Part shown: positions 1-6,644 of the stretch, one piece after another | Layout of the letters: each line of letters starts with the position of its first letter | Numbering within the stretch: the first letter of the stretch is position 1 | DNA from: an uncultured Alistipes sp. | Lineage (GTDB): Bacteria > Bacteroidota > Bacteroidia > Bacteroidales > Rikenellaceae | NCBI GenBank assembly: GCA_900766655.1 | Contig: CAAFWE010000344.1 | Span: forward strand, 1 to 7,214 | Direction: 5' to 3' | DNA length: 7,214 bases | Position numbers and translations under genes: made by a program | Notes under the pieces: generated by a model | The model's input: only the letters and a program-made list of their open reading frames with translations | The model's database searches: none | Told to the model about the DNA's origin: nothing

Positions 1-195
1 CTCGCTCCAATAGAGAGGATAGATATCACCAGCGTTCTCGCCAAGTTGAGTACGCGACTCCTCGAGCGAGAGGGTGATTTCGGTAGAGCCTCCGTTGTTG
101 CCCAAGTCAACACCGAGCTCCTCAGTTGTGTCGGTAGCGCACGAAACGGCTACCAATGCCACAAGTGAAGCGAAAATTTTTGTCAATTTTTTCAT
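1..195 (-). CDS. Fimbrillin-like surface lipoprotein, N-terminal part (3' end beyond window)
   Basis: Only the first 65 codons are present; the gene runs off the left edge. The start is ATG at 195-193, followed at once by a lipoprotein signal: basic MKK, a hydrophobic run (IFASLVALVAV) and the lipobox VAVSC, with Cys19 as the predicted lipidated residue. Acidic residues follow (CATDTTEEL), and acidic residues near the lipidated Cys are associated with export to the cell surface in Bacteroidetes. Residues 39-65 contain TEITLSLEESRTQLGENAG followed by DIYPLYWSE. The pattern SRTxLGE...YPLYWSEGD is familiar from the N-terminal domain of fimbrillin-type and related surface proteins in Bacteroidales, so a fimbrial subunit or adhesin-like lipoprotein is likely. 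Lipoprotein status is well supported; the family call is from memory of that motif and is less sure. It is transcribed divergently from the sigma factor operon, with its own TAnnTTTG promoter element and an A-rich leader. Confidence 0.75.
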   Translation of the reverse strand, partial: MKKLTKIFASLVALVAVSCATDTTEELGVDLGNNGGSTEITLSLEESRTQLGENAGDIYPLYWSE

Positions 196-259
196 TGAAA
201 TAGTTTTGTTTTCGTTGTTTTTATTGTTTGATTCTTAAATTTTCGGTTATTGTATGTTA

Positions 260-267
260 CAAAGTTA
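260..267 (-). promoter_or_regulatory. Bacteroidetes-type -7 element (TAACTTTG) for the lipoprotein gene
   Basis: Read on the minus strand these bases are TAACTTTG, an exact match to the Bacteroidetes housekeeping -7 consensus TAnnTTTG. A transcript starting 5-7 bases downstream would have a leader of roughly 55-60 bases that is rich in A with few G, as is common for well-expressed Bacteroidetes genes. No clear -33 TTTG is seen at the expected spacing; the nearest is about 32 bases upstream, which is too far. Confidence 0.5.
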
Positions 268-298
268 CGAATTTATTTGGTAAAAGTGAATTTAATTG

Positions 299-318
299 AC
301 AAAATTTATTAATTTTGT
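299..318. repeat. Perfect inverted repeat, 8-bp arms, in the divergent intergenic region
   Basis: Arms ACAAAATT (299-306) and AATTTTGT (311-318) are exact reverse complements around the 4-base spacer TATT. It lies between the lipoprotein promoter element and the sigma factor promoter candidate. The right arm overlaps TAATTTTG (310-317), which fits TAnnTTTG on the plus strand and could be a second, housekeeping promoter for the sigma factor, though no -33 element is spaced correctly. The repeat could be an operator for a dimeric regulator, or chance in a very AT-rich stretch. Confidence 0.4.
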
Positions 319-332
319 TGTGAAAAAGATTT

Positions 333-359
333 AACCTTTTGGTACGAAGGGCATCTATA
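333..359 (+). promoter_or_regulatory. Candidate ECF-sigma-type (autoregulatory) promoter
   Basis: AACCTTTT at 333-340 resembles the AAC-containing -35 element read by many ECF sigma factors, and CATCTATA at 352-359 resembles their TCTA-type -10 element. From AACCTT to TCTA there are 15 bases, a normal ECF spacing. Transcription would start near 364-368, about 10 bases before the sigma factor ATG. ECF sigma factors often drive their own operon, so autoregulation is the natural reading. The elements are seen; which sigma factor uses them is inferred. Confidence 0.5.
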
Positions 360-376
360 TAAGTGAACTCGGACAG

Positions 377-931
377 ATGAAGACCAACGAGACGGAATTG
401 ATTGCTCAACTTAGGAGCAATGCGGTCGAGGCATTCGATCGGCTGATTGAGCAGTATGGTGACAGGCTCTATTGGCACATTCGTCGTGTGGTAGTACAGC
501 ACGAGGAGGCCGAGGATGTTATGCAAGAGACATTCGCGCGTGCCTACACCTCGATCGACGATTTTCGAGGCGATAACGAGAGCTCTTTGATGTCGTGGTT
601 GTATCGCATTGCCACCAACCTCGCAATCAATGCCTTGCGTAAGCGCAAACGATGGGCATTGGCTCCGCTCGATTCGATTCGAGGCGATTTGCTGGCGACC
701 TTCGAGCAGGAATGCGACCCCTCGGCCGACGAGATTGTGGTGCGACTCCAAAAGGCGATACTTGCGCTACCGACCAAGCAACGACTGGTCTTCAATATGC
801 GCTACTACGATGAGTTGTCGTTCGAGCAGATTTCAGCAGCTACGGGGCAGAGTGTCTCCACCTTGAAGACAAACTACCACTATGCAGTGAAGAAGATAAA
901 AGAACAGGTTAGGATTATAGAGTTGGATTAG
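377..931 (+). CDS. ECF-family RNA polymerase sigma factor (sigma-70 family)
   Basis: A 184-residue protein, the usual size for a group 4 (extracytoplasmic function) sigma factor with only regions 2 and 4. Region 2 covers about residues 15-93, with EDVMQETFARAYTSIDDFRG (core-binding and -10 melting part) and WLYRIATNLAINALRKRKR. Region 4 covers about 122-176, with LPTKQRLVFNMRYYDELSFE and a helix-turn-helix near 148-172 that would read the -35 element. It directs core RNA polymerase to a small set of promoters, usually for envelope or surface stress. ATG at 377 gives the full region 2 and lies about 10 bases after the predicted transcription start. The next gene begins 2 bases after its stop codon, and that protein is the likely anti-sigma factor. 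A candidate ECF promoter at 333-359 suggests positive autoregulation. Family is clear; the signal and regulon are unknown. Confidence 0.95.
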   Translation: MKTNETELIAQLRSNAVEAFDRLIEQYGDRLYWHIRRVVVQHEEAEDVMQETFARAYTSIDDFRGDNESSLMSWLYRIATNLAINALRKRKRWALAPLDSIRGDLLATFEQECDPSADEIVVRLQKAILALPTKQRLVFNMRYYDELSFEQISAATGQSVSTLKTNYHYAVKKIKEQVRIIELD

Positions 932-933
932 TT

Positions 934-1263
934 ATGAAGATGAAACAGATGCCTTACAAGATGGAAGAGGGGACAATTGAGCGTGCCAAGTATCGTGCAA
1001 AGATGGCAGTGCGCGAGGCGGCTCATCCCATCTCGCACCACGCCAATAAGGTGCAATGGCGTTGGGCAAGTGCTGTGGCTATGGTCGCAGTGGTGGTTGT
1101 TGGCGTAATCGGCTTTGTCAAGTATGTCGAAGCGTCGCGCAAGCCACTCTCACCTATGGAGGAACTTATTGCCGAGATGCAGAGTGCTCCCGACGAGGTT
1201 ATTGCCGAGTGGACTGCCGATGTGGTCTACTACGAGGAGAGCGATATGAATTCGCCAATGTAG
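934..1263 (+). CDS. Small single-pass membrane protein, putative anti-sigma factor
   Basis: A 109-residue protein with three parts: a basic, presumably cytoplasmic N-terminus (residues 1-43, rich in K and R), one transmembrane helix at about 44-66 (WASAVAMVAVVVVGVIGFV), and an acidic, presumably periplasmic tail of about 43 residues containing PLSPMEELIAEMQSAPDEV. Charge distribution puts the N-terminus inside. It begins 2 bases after the sigma factor stop, so the two are translationally linked. Size, topology and position fit an anti-sigma factor that holds the ECF sigma factor at the membrane. It has no cysteine, so it lacks the HxxxCxxC zinc motif of ZAS-type anti-sigma factors, and I recognise no named family. 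The function is inferred from context; a structural or sensor role without direct sigma binding remains possible. Confidence 0.7.
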   Translation: MKMKQMPYKMEEGTIERAKYRAKMAVREAAHPISHHANKVQWRWASAVAMVAVVVVGVIGFVKYVEASRKPLSPMEELIAEMQSAPDEVIAEWTADVVYYEESDMNSPM

Positions 1264-1286
1264 TGTTGTTAACAATTAAAAAGCTT

Positions 1287-1781
1287 ATGAATATGAAGAA
1301 GATCTTTGTTTTGATTTTTGCTCTTGTGGCTATGTTTGCACAAGATGCCTATGCCCAGGATAAACCAACGCAGACCGAGGCGCAGAAGGCCGAGGCTAAG
1401 GCCCGTCGCGAGCAGTTGATGCTCACTCGACTCGAGTTGCTCAAGAGCGAGTTGCAGCTCAACGACGAGCAGTTCGCAAAGTTCGAGCCAGTCTATCGTC
1501 GTTTCCGTACCGAGATTAGCAAGGTGACAAGTCTCAATCGTGAGGCACGCACCAAGAAGGCTGAGGTGACCAACGAGAATGCGTTGAAGGTGCTTTCGGC
1601 TCGCCTCTCCAACACGATAATGACTTCGGCTGTGAAACAGCGTTACATCTATCTCTTTGCCGAGGTTATCGAGCCTTTGAAGGTTATGACGCTCTATCGT
1701 GTCGACGATCGCATCTCGCGCGAGGCGCAGAAGGTGATGAAGTATCGTCAGACTGCTACGCAACTCGATGCCAACAAGTAG
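1287..1781 (+). CDS. Periplasmic Spy/CpxP-like helical protein
   Basis: A 164-residue exported protein. Start ATG at 1287 (alternative ATG at 1293) immediately precedes a signal peptide, MNMKKIFVLIFALVAMFAQ, with cleavage expected after AYA at residue 23. The reading frame is open further upstream to 1056, but that part overlaps the membrane protein gene in another frame and would bury the signal peptide. The mature protein is highly charged and helical. LQLNDEQFAKFEPVYRRFR (57-75) resembles the first LTxxQ-type helix of Spy/CpxP/CnrX-like proteins, and LKVMTLYRVDDRISREAQKV (131-150) could be the matching second helix. Members act in the periplasm as chaperones or as modulators of envelope stress sensors. 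It follows the putative anti-sigma gene by 23 bases and precedes a terminator, so it is the last gene of the sigma operon and may tune signalling or be a target of it. Family assignment is by motif resemblance only. Confidence 0.7.
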   Translation: MNMKKIFVLIFALVAMFAQDAYAQDKPTQTEAQKAEAKARREQLMLTRLELLKSELQLNDEQFAKFEPVYRRFRTEISKVTSLNREARTKKAEVTNENALKVLSARLSNTIMTSAVKQRYIYLFAEVIEPLKVMTLYRVDDRISREAQKVMKYRQTATQLDANK

Positions 1782-1805
1782 TTTCGGTAGTCTCATTTGT
1801 GAATA

Positions 1806-1832
1806 GGGGTGTAATATTTGCACCCCATTTTT
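1806..1832 (+). terminator. Rho-independent terminator after the sigma factor operon
   Basis: GGGGTG (1806-1811) pairs perfectly with CACCCC (1821-1826) around a 9-base loop, and a run of T follows (1828-1832, with further T-rich sequence to about 1843). It sits 24 bases after the stop of the Spy-like gene and 20 bases before the -7 element of the next unit, so it separates the two transcription units. Confidence 0.8.
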
Positions 1833-1845
1833 CGTTTTGTTTTCG

Positions 1846-1853
1846 TATCTTTG
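1846..1853 (+). promoter_or_regulatory. Bacteroidetes-type -7 element (TATCTTTG) for the phosphoesterase/exporter unit
   Basis: TATCTTTG matches TAnnTTTG exactly and lies 7 bases before ATG 1861. A transcript starting at the usual distance after this element would begin at about 1858-1861, so the mRNA would be leaderless or nearly so. The -33 element is weak: the closest TTTG (1817-1820) lies in the terminator loop, 25 bases upstream, a little far. No other TAnnTTTG was noticed in the short gaps at 3037-3073 and 4469-4482, so this may be the promoter for all five downstream genes. Confidence 0.55.
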
Positions 1854-1860
1854 CGGAGTT

Positions 1861-3036
1861 ATGTTTTTGGCGGGTATATTCTCTTTGGCGGTGCTGCTTG
1901 TTGTGGCAGATTGCTTTGCGTATCGATGGTATGTGAGGCCCATTTCGCAATTGTGGGTGCGAGTAGTCATCGTGCTTGCGATGGTGGTGGCCAATCTCTT
2001 GCCCTATATCGCCGCCTCGATATTGTGGTTCTTCAATACGGGCGATATGGTGCCTATGATGTGGATACTCACCATCTATACCATACTCTCACTCTCGCGT
2101 ATAGCACTCTACCTCTCGATACTCCTCTTCCGACATCATCGTCTGCGCTGGCAAGTTGGCCTTGCGCTCTGCACGATTGTTGCAGCGGTGCTCGTTGTCG
2201 GTGTGGTGCACACTCGCAAGGAGTTGACGGTGTCAAGTGTCGAGGTCCGCTCGACTCGATTACCCGAGGGCTTCGATGGCTACCGCATAGCGTTCTTTTC
2301 GGATTTGCATCTCGGTTCGCTCACCGCAGCCGAGCAGATGTGCCGCAGTGTTGTCGAGCGCATCAATTCGCTCGATGCCGACTTGGTGGTTTTTGGTGGC
2401 GACTTGGTCAATGCCCACTACGAGGAGCTTCGTCCCGAGATGTCAGAGATATTGCGAACAATCGAGGCTCGCGATGGCGTGGTGGCTGTAATAGGCAACC
2501 ACGATACGGGAGTATACATTAAAGATACCATCACCCTCCCCGTCGCCAAGAGCTCGCGACTCATCACCGAACGCATCGTGCAGATGGGTTGGCGTGTGCT
2601 CAACGACGAGACCGAGGCGTTGGTGCGTGGCAACGATACCATCACCGTTACGGGCATAGGCTTCTCGCGTGAACTGCTCGAGCATCGCCACTCGGCTAAT
2701 GTTGCCGAGGAGCTCGACTTGCGACCAATATTCGACGGTGTAGCTCGCGATAAGTTTAACATCGCGCTCTCGCATATGCCACAATTGTGGCGCAAGGTCA
2801 AGGCCCTCGGTTATGGCGATTTGGTGCTTTCTGGTCACGTGCACGCAATGCAGATGAAGGTGGGCATAGGTCGTTGGAGAGTATCCCCTGCGCAACTGAT
2901 GTACAAGGAGTGGAGCGGACTCTACAAGGAGGACGATAGCCATCTCTACATCACCGATGGCGTGGGTAGTGTCGGCTTTCATATGCGAATAGGAGCACCA
3001 CCCGAAATCACACTTCTGACTCTGCGACACGAATAG
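1861..3036 (+). CDS. Membrane-anchored calcineurin-like metallophosphoesterase
   Basis: A 391-residue protein with an N-terminal membrane part and a C-terminal phosphoesterase domain. Hydrophobic segments lie at about residues 2-20, 33-55, 63-90 and 99-117. The catalytic domain starts near 140 and shows all five metal-binding blocks in order: SDLHLGS (D148, H150), GGDLVN (D181), GNHD (212-215), SHMPQ (H305) and GHVH (325-328). These coordinate the two metals of the calcineurin-like superfamily, so the enzyme should be active, hydrolysing a phosphoester. Layout resembles the YkuE-like group of membrane phosphoesterases, some of which act on lipid-linked substrates; the substrate cannot be told here. 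ATG 1861 is preferred because it keeps the first membrane segment and follows the promoter; a TTG at 1837 in frame would lie upstream of the -7 element. The TolC-like gene starts 37 bases after its stop. Confidence 0.9.
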   Translation: MFLAGIFSLAVLLVVADCFAYRWYVRPISQLWVRVVIVLAMVVANLLPYIAASILWFFNTGDMVPMMWILTIYTILSLSRIALYLSILLFRHHRLRWQVGLALCTIVAAVLVVGVVHTRKELTVSSVEVRSTRLPEGFDGYRIAFFSDLHLGSLTAAEQMCRSVVERINSLDADLVVFGGDLVNAHYEELRPEMSEILRTIEARDGVVAVIGNHDTGVYIKDTITLPVAKSSRLITERIVQMGWRVLNDETEALVRGNDTITVTGIGFSRELLEHRHSANVAEELDLRPIFDGVARDKFNIALSHMPQLWRKVKALGYGDLVLSGHVHAMQMKVGIGRWRVSPAQLMYKEWSGLYKEDDSHLYITDGVGSVGFHMRIGAPPEITLLTLRHE

Positions 3037-3073
3037 AGTAGCGCACCACACCGACACCTAAAACGAGAGTGCT

Positions 3074-4468
3074 ATGAGAGCAATTTTAACCTTTGTTTTG
3101 GTGTTGGCAGTGGCAAGTGCCGCAGCGCAGACCACCTACCTTACATTCGACGACGCCTTGACGCTCGGTCTCGAGCGCAACCCCGCTGTGACCGCTTCGG
3201 AGTATGCCGAGCGTGCCGCCCATCGTGAACGCCAAGCCGCCATCGGACTCTTTCTGCCGAAGGTGTCGGTGCGTGGTGCATATGCCCATCTCAACAAAGA
3301 TGTCAAGATAGATCTCAACCACCTCAAGGTGCAGGCATCGGGGTTGCTTGCGCCCTCTCTTCCGCAAATCGAAAATCTCTTGTCGCCACTCTTGGCGATG
3401 GATCTCTCCTATACATTGCAAAGCAAAAACACCGCCTTCTTGGGTGGTGATGTGGTGATGCCTCTCTTTACGGGTGGCAAGATTCTCGCTGCTAATCGTG
3501 CTGCCAAAATCGAGGAGGAACGGGCCAGCGACCAGAGTCGGGCGGTGCGTGGGGCTCTTGTTGTAGAGCTGGTAGAACGCTACTTCGGAGTGGAGTTAGC
3601 TCGTCGTGGGGTGGCCATACGCAACGAGGCAATAGCGGTGGTAGAGCAACATCTGCGTGATGTCACTTTGCTCGAGCGCGAGGGTATGGCGGTGGAGAGC
3701 GAGCGACTCTATGCCGAGTATCGTCTTGCCGAGGCCGAAGGCGATTTGCGCCAAGCCGAGTTGCAACTCGCAACCGCTCAACGAGCTCTCCAAACCTCGT
3801 TGGCGAGCGAGGGCGACATAGCACCTACGACACCACTCTTTCTGCTCTTTTCGATAGAGCCTCTCGACTATTTTCAATCGATGGCCACGCTCCACAATCC
3901 GCAACTTGCCGAGGTGGAGCATCTGCGCGAGCTATCGCGACAGAATATGCGTGTCGAGAGGGCCGAACTGATGCCCGAAGTGGTGGCTATGGCGGGCGCA
4001 ATCTTTTGCGACCATCGGCTCTCCTCGTTGGCTCCACGAATGGCGGTGGGTGTAGGGCTCAATTTCAGAATTTTCGATGGTCTGCGTAGCGAATTTCGCT
4101 ACTCTGCGGCACGATTGCAACAGCGTAGGGTGGAGCATCTCGAGGTGAAGGCGCAGAACGATGTGGCACTGCTTGTCGAGTCGCTCTATCGCACTCTGCA
4201 AGAGAGTATGTCGGCACTCCCTGCGGTGCGTCGCTCGGAGAGTTTTGCCGAGGAGTATCTTCGTGCCAAAAGGAGAGCCTTCAGCGAGGGTATGGCCACC
4301 ACTACGGATGTGGTTGACGCTGCCCTCAATCTTTCGCAGGCGCGACTGCAACGCATCCGCACCGCCTACGAAATGGATGTGGCTTTGGCTCGTCTGCTCG
4401 ATGCCTCGGGCATAGCCGAGCGATTCTTGCTCTATCTTCGCAGTAGCACCTCCGAGTCGGTATTTTAA
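3074..4468 (+). CDS. TolC-like outer membrane efflux protein
   Basis: A 464-residue protein, a normal length for the outer membrane efflux protein family. A signal peptide MRAILTFVLVLAVASAAAQ ends with cleavage expected after residue 18; there is no lipobox cysteine. The mature protein shows the internal two-fold repeat of TolC-type channels. The first half has an N-terminal helix (DDALTLGLERNPAVTASE), a beta segment beginning LPKVSVRGAY (61-70), VVMPLFTGGK (127-136) and a long charged coiled-coil region (about 140-245). The second half repeats this with NPQLAEVEHLRE (275-286), VGLNFRIFDGLRSE (327-340) and coiled coil (about 340-445). It would form the trimeric outer membrane duct of a tripartite exporter. 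The adaptor gene follows after 14 bases, which supports this role. Cargo is unknown. Confidence 0.9.
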   Translation: MRAILTFVLVLAVASAAAQTTYLTFDDALTLGLERNPAVTASEYAERAAHRERQAAIGLFLPKVSVRGAYAHLNKDVKIDLNHLKVQASGLLAPSLPQIENLLSPLLAMDLSYTLQSKNTAFLGGDVVMPLFTGGKILAANRAAKIEEERASDQSRAVRGALVVELVERYFGVELARRGVAIRNEAIAVVEQHLRDVTLLEREGMAVESERLYAEYRLAEAEGDLRQAELQLATAQRALQTSLASEGDIAPTTPLFLLFSIEPLDYFQSMATLHNPQLAEVEHLRELSRQNMRVERAELMPEVVAMAGAIFCDHRLSSLAPRMAVGVGLNFRIFDGLRSEFRYSAARLQQRRVEHLEVKAQNDVALLVESLYRTLQESMSALPAVRRSESFAEEYLRAKRRAFSEGMATTTDVVDAALNLSQARLQRIRTAYEMDVALARLLDASGIAERFLLYLRSSTSESVF

Positions 4469-4482
4469 TAACATATTTCGCT

Positions 4483-5469
4483 ATGAAAAAGTTGAATATA
4501 TCTCTGTTTGTGGTAGTTGTGTTGCTCATCTCGATTGTAATATTCGTAGCCTATCGTTGGGGCGAGAGCGATCGAGTGGTGGCGCAAGGTTTTGTCGAGA
4601 GTAGAATGTTGCGCATTGCATCGAAGATTGCGGGACGCATCGATAGAGTCTATGTCGAGGAGGGTGATTCGGTAGCGCGAGGTGATACTCTCTACATAAT
4701 ATCAACGCCCGAACTCGATGCTAAACTTGCTCAAGTCGAGGCGTTGCTCGACGGTGCAAAGGCTCTCGAAGAGAAGGCGCAAGCGGGCACACGCAAACCT
4801 ATTGTTCGTTCGGCTTACGATATGTGGCAGAAGGCAAAGGTGGGTGTAAACTATGCTCGTCAGATGTATGAACGAGTCGAACGACTCTATGCCGAGGGTG
4901 TAGCAACCGCCCAAAAACGCGATGAGGCCTATGCTGCATTAGCCGCTGCCAAGGCCACTGCGCGAGCCGCCAAATCGCAATATCTGCTTGCGGTGGAGGG
5001 TGCTTCGCGCGAGGAAAAGGAGGCTGCAGCGGCACAGGTGCAACAAGCGCAAAGTGTCGTGCTCGAGGTTGAACGATACTTGGCCGATAGGGTGGTAGTC
5101 TCGCCAGTTGATGGCGTGGTCTCCACCATAGTTGCTTATGGTGGCGAGGTTGTGGGTAGTGGCTACCCCGTTGTGGTGGTGGCCGAGCACGATACCTCTG
5201 TTGCCTCGTTCAATATCCCCGAGCCACTGCTGCCGCAACTGCCAGTTGGACGAATCTTCGAGGCTGATGTGCCAGCACTGGGCAAGAGGCTCGGCTTCGA
5301 GGTACAGAGTGTCGCTGTCGAGGCCGATTTTGCCACCCGTAGTGCCACCTCGGCGCGTGGCGATATCGACATTCGCACCTTCGAGGTGAAGCTGCGACCG
5401 CTCGGCAAGGCATCCTTGTACGATGGTATGAGCGTGGTTATCGATCTGCAAAAACCGAGTGTGCGATGA
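4483..5469 (+). CDS. HlyD-family periplasmic adaptor (membrane fusion protein)
   Basis: A 328-residue protein with one N-terminal transmembrane helix (about 6-24, ISLFVVVVLLISIVIFVAY) and a periplasmic body. The first half of the lipoyl-like domain is at about 43-76 (RIASKIAGRIDRVYVEEGDS), then a long alanine- and charge-rich alpha-helical hairpin (about 77-200), then the second lipoyl half (VVVSPVDGVVSTIVAYGGEV, 204-223) and a beta-barrel domain with the usual late motif YDGMSVVIDL (313-322). This order is diagnostic of HlyD/EmrA/YbhG-type adaptors, which link an inner membrane transporter to a TolC channel. It begins 14 bases after the channel gene, and its stop overlaps the start of the first permease by ATGA at 5466-5469, indicating translational coupling and a shared complex. 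Confidence 0.93.
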   Translation: MKKLNISLFVVVVLLISIVIFVAYRWGESDRVVAQGFVESRMLRIASKIAGRIDRVYVEEGDSVARGDTLYIISTPELDAKLAQVEALLDGAKALEEKAQAGTRKPIVRSAYDMWQKAKVGVNYARQMYERVERLYAEGVATAQKRDEAYAALAAAKATARAAKSQYLLAVEGASREEKEAAAAQVQQAQSVVLEVERYLADRVVVSPVDGVVSTIVAYGGEVVGSGYPVVVVAEHDTSVASFNIPEPLLPQLPVGRIFEADVPALGKRLGFEVQSVAVEADFATRSATSARGDIDIRTFEVKLRPLGKASLYDGMSVVIDLQKPSVR

Positions 5470-6644
5470 AGCGGTTCTTTGGCGGAGTGGCAGCATCTGC
5501 TCTGCGTGAGATGCAACGCCTGAGTGCGAGTGGTGAGTACCGCGCGGTGGTGTGGTGGTTGCCTTTGGCCTTGGTGCTATTCTTTGCTATATTCTTCTCG
5601 CAAGAGGTGGTGGGCTCGTTGCCGATAGCGGTTGTCGACGAGGACGATAGCTACCTTTCGCGTCGCCTTGTTGGGATGCTCTATGCCTCGCACGAAGTGT
5701 CCGATGTCGAGGAGATGACCGATATTGCCGAGGCGAAGCAACAACTCCTTTCGGGTGGCGTTGTGGGTGTGGTTGAGATACCTGACGACTTCGCCCGCAA
5801 TATCCTCTCGGGCAGACCTGCCGAGGTGGTCTACTACGATTCGGGCACTAACATCTCTACTGCGTCACTCTCGGCCAAAGGTGTGCAGACTGCGGTCAAC
5901 TCCTTCGATGTGGGCGTAGCTCTGCAGCGTGCCGAGATTCGTGGTGCTATGCCAGACGAGGCAATGGCGCAAGCTATGCCCATAGCCTTTTCGACATATG
6001 GGTTGTTCAACCCTTGGCTCAACTACGCCTATTATGTAGGCCCTTGCTTTTGGGCAATGGTGCTAATTATCAGCTCGATGCTCTCGACCATCTATGCTCT
6101 GGGCGAGGAACTTCGCTCTGGCACATCGCTCGAATGGCTCGATTCGGCAAATGGGTCGTTGTTAGCCGCTCTGATGGGCAAACTTGCACCCATTACGGTA
6201 GCTCTGTGGCTGCTGACTATGGTGGTGGCTATGCTCATATTCGGCCTCTTTGGTGCGCCTATGCGTGGCTCGTGGTTAATGCTGGTTTTGGGAAGTGCGG
6301 TGTTGATTATGGCCTATCAAGCGGTGGCAATATTTGTTGTTGCTCTCACAGCCTCGTTCCGACTCTCGTTGTCGCTTGGTGGTGGCTACTCGGTGCTGGC
6401 CTTCACCTTTTCGGGCGTGACATTCCCTACGATGGCTATGTTCTCGGCTGTGCAACCCTTCACACGCCTCTTTCCATACACCTACTTTATGGAGTTGTAT
6501 ATCGATCAGGCGGTGCGAGGTGTTGCGTGGCACTACTCGATGCTCGACATAGCGGCAATGTTGATGTTTCTGCTCCTTCCGTTGCTCACCTTTAGGCGAC
6601 TGCACAAGGTGGTTTCGAAGGCTAAATTTTTGGGTAGATTATGA
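5466..6644 (+). CDS. ABC-2 type transporter permease (first of two)
   Basis: A 392-residue inner membrane protein of the ABC-2 permease group with a large external domain. One membrane helix lies at about 28-46, followed by a periplasmic domain of about 140 residues (50-185) containing LPIAVVDEDDSYLSRRLVGM, GVVGVVEIPDDFARNILSG and GLFNPWLNY. Then come five further hydrophobic segments at about 189-211, 236-262, 270-295, 303-324 and 358-378. The PIAVVDxD and LFNP motifs are typical of the YbhS/YbhR/YhhJ-like family. It should pair with the next gene product to form a heterodimeric membrane channel, powered by an ATP-binding subunit that is not encoded between adaptor and permease. ATG overlaps the adaptor stop (ATGA, 5466-5469) and its own stop overlaps the next start (ATGA, 6641-6644). 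Confidence 0.93.
   Translation: MKRFFGGVAASALREMQRLSASGEYRAVVWWLPLALVLFFAIFFSQEVVGSLPIAVVDEDDSYLSRRLVGMLYASHEVSDVEEMTDIAEAKQQLLSGGVVGVVEIPDDFARNILSGRPAEVVYYDSGTNISTASLSAKGVQTAVNSFDVGVALQRAEIRGAMPDEAMAQAMPIAFSTYGLFNPWLNYAYYVGPCFWAMVLIISSMLSTIYALGEELRSGTSLEWLDSANGSLLAALMGKLAPITVALWLLTMVVAMLIFGLFGAPMRGSWLMLVLGSAVLIMAYQAVAIFVVALTASFRLSLSLGGGYSVLAFTFSGVTFPTMAMFSAVQPFTRLFPYTYFMELYIDQAVRGVAWHYSMLDIAAMLMFLLLPLLTFRRLHKVVSKAKFLGRL

Noticed and set aside
257..751. Minus-strand open frame of 164 codons opposite the sigma factor
   Set aside because: It lies almost wholly antisense to a well-supported sigma factor gene, shows no recognisable domain, and reflects codon bias of the real gene.
1266..1275. 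Ten-base palindrome TTGTTAACAA between the membrane protein and Spy-like genes
   Set aside because: It has no loop or T run and is short and AT-rich, so neither a terminator nor an operator can be supported.
1056..1286. Upstream extension of the Spy-like reading frame
   Set aside because: It overlaps the membrane protein gene in another frame, is cysteine-rich and unlike a real protein, and would place the clear signal peptide internally.
1837..1860. In-frame TTG upstream start for the phosphoesterase, adding 8 residues
   Set aside because: It lies upstream of the TATCTTTG element, so it would not be in the transcript from that promoter, and ATG 1861 already gives the complete first membrane segment.
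1269..1994. Minus-strand open frame of 241 codons opposite the Spy-like gene
   Set aside because: It runs across a convincing terminator and promoter on the plus strand and is low-complexity, rich in L, H and T; it is a shadow frame.
3932..4474. Minus-strand open frame of 180 codons opposite the TolC-like gene
   Set aside because: It is fully antisense to a strong family match, with no domain or start context of its own.
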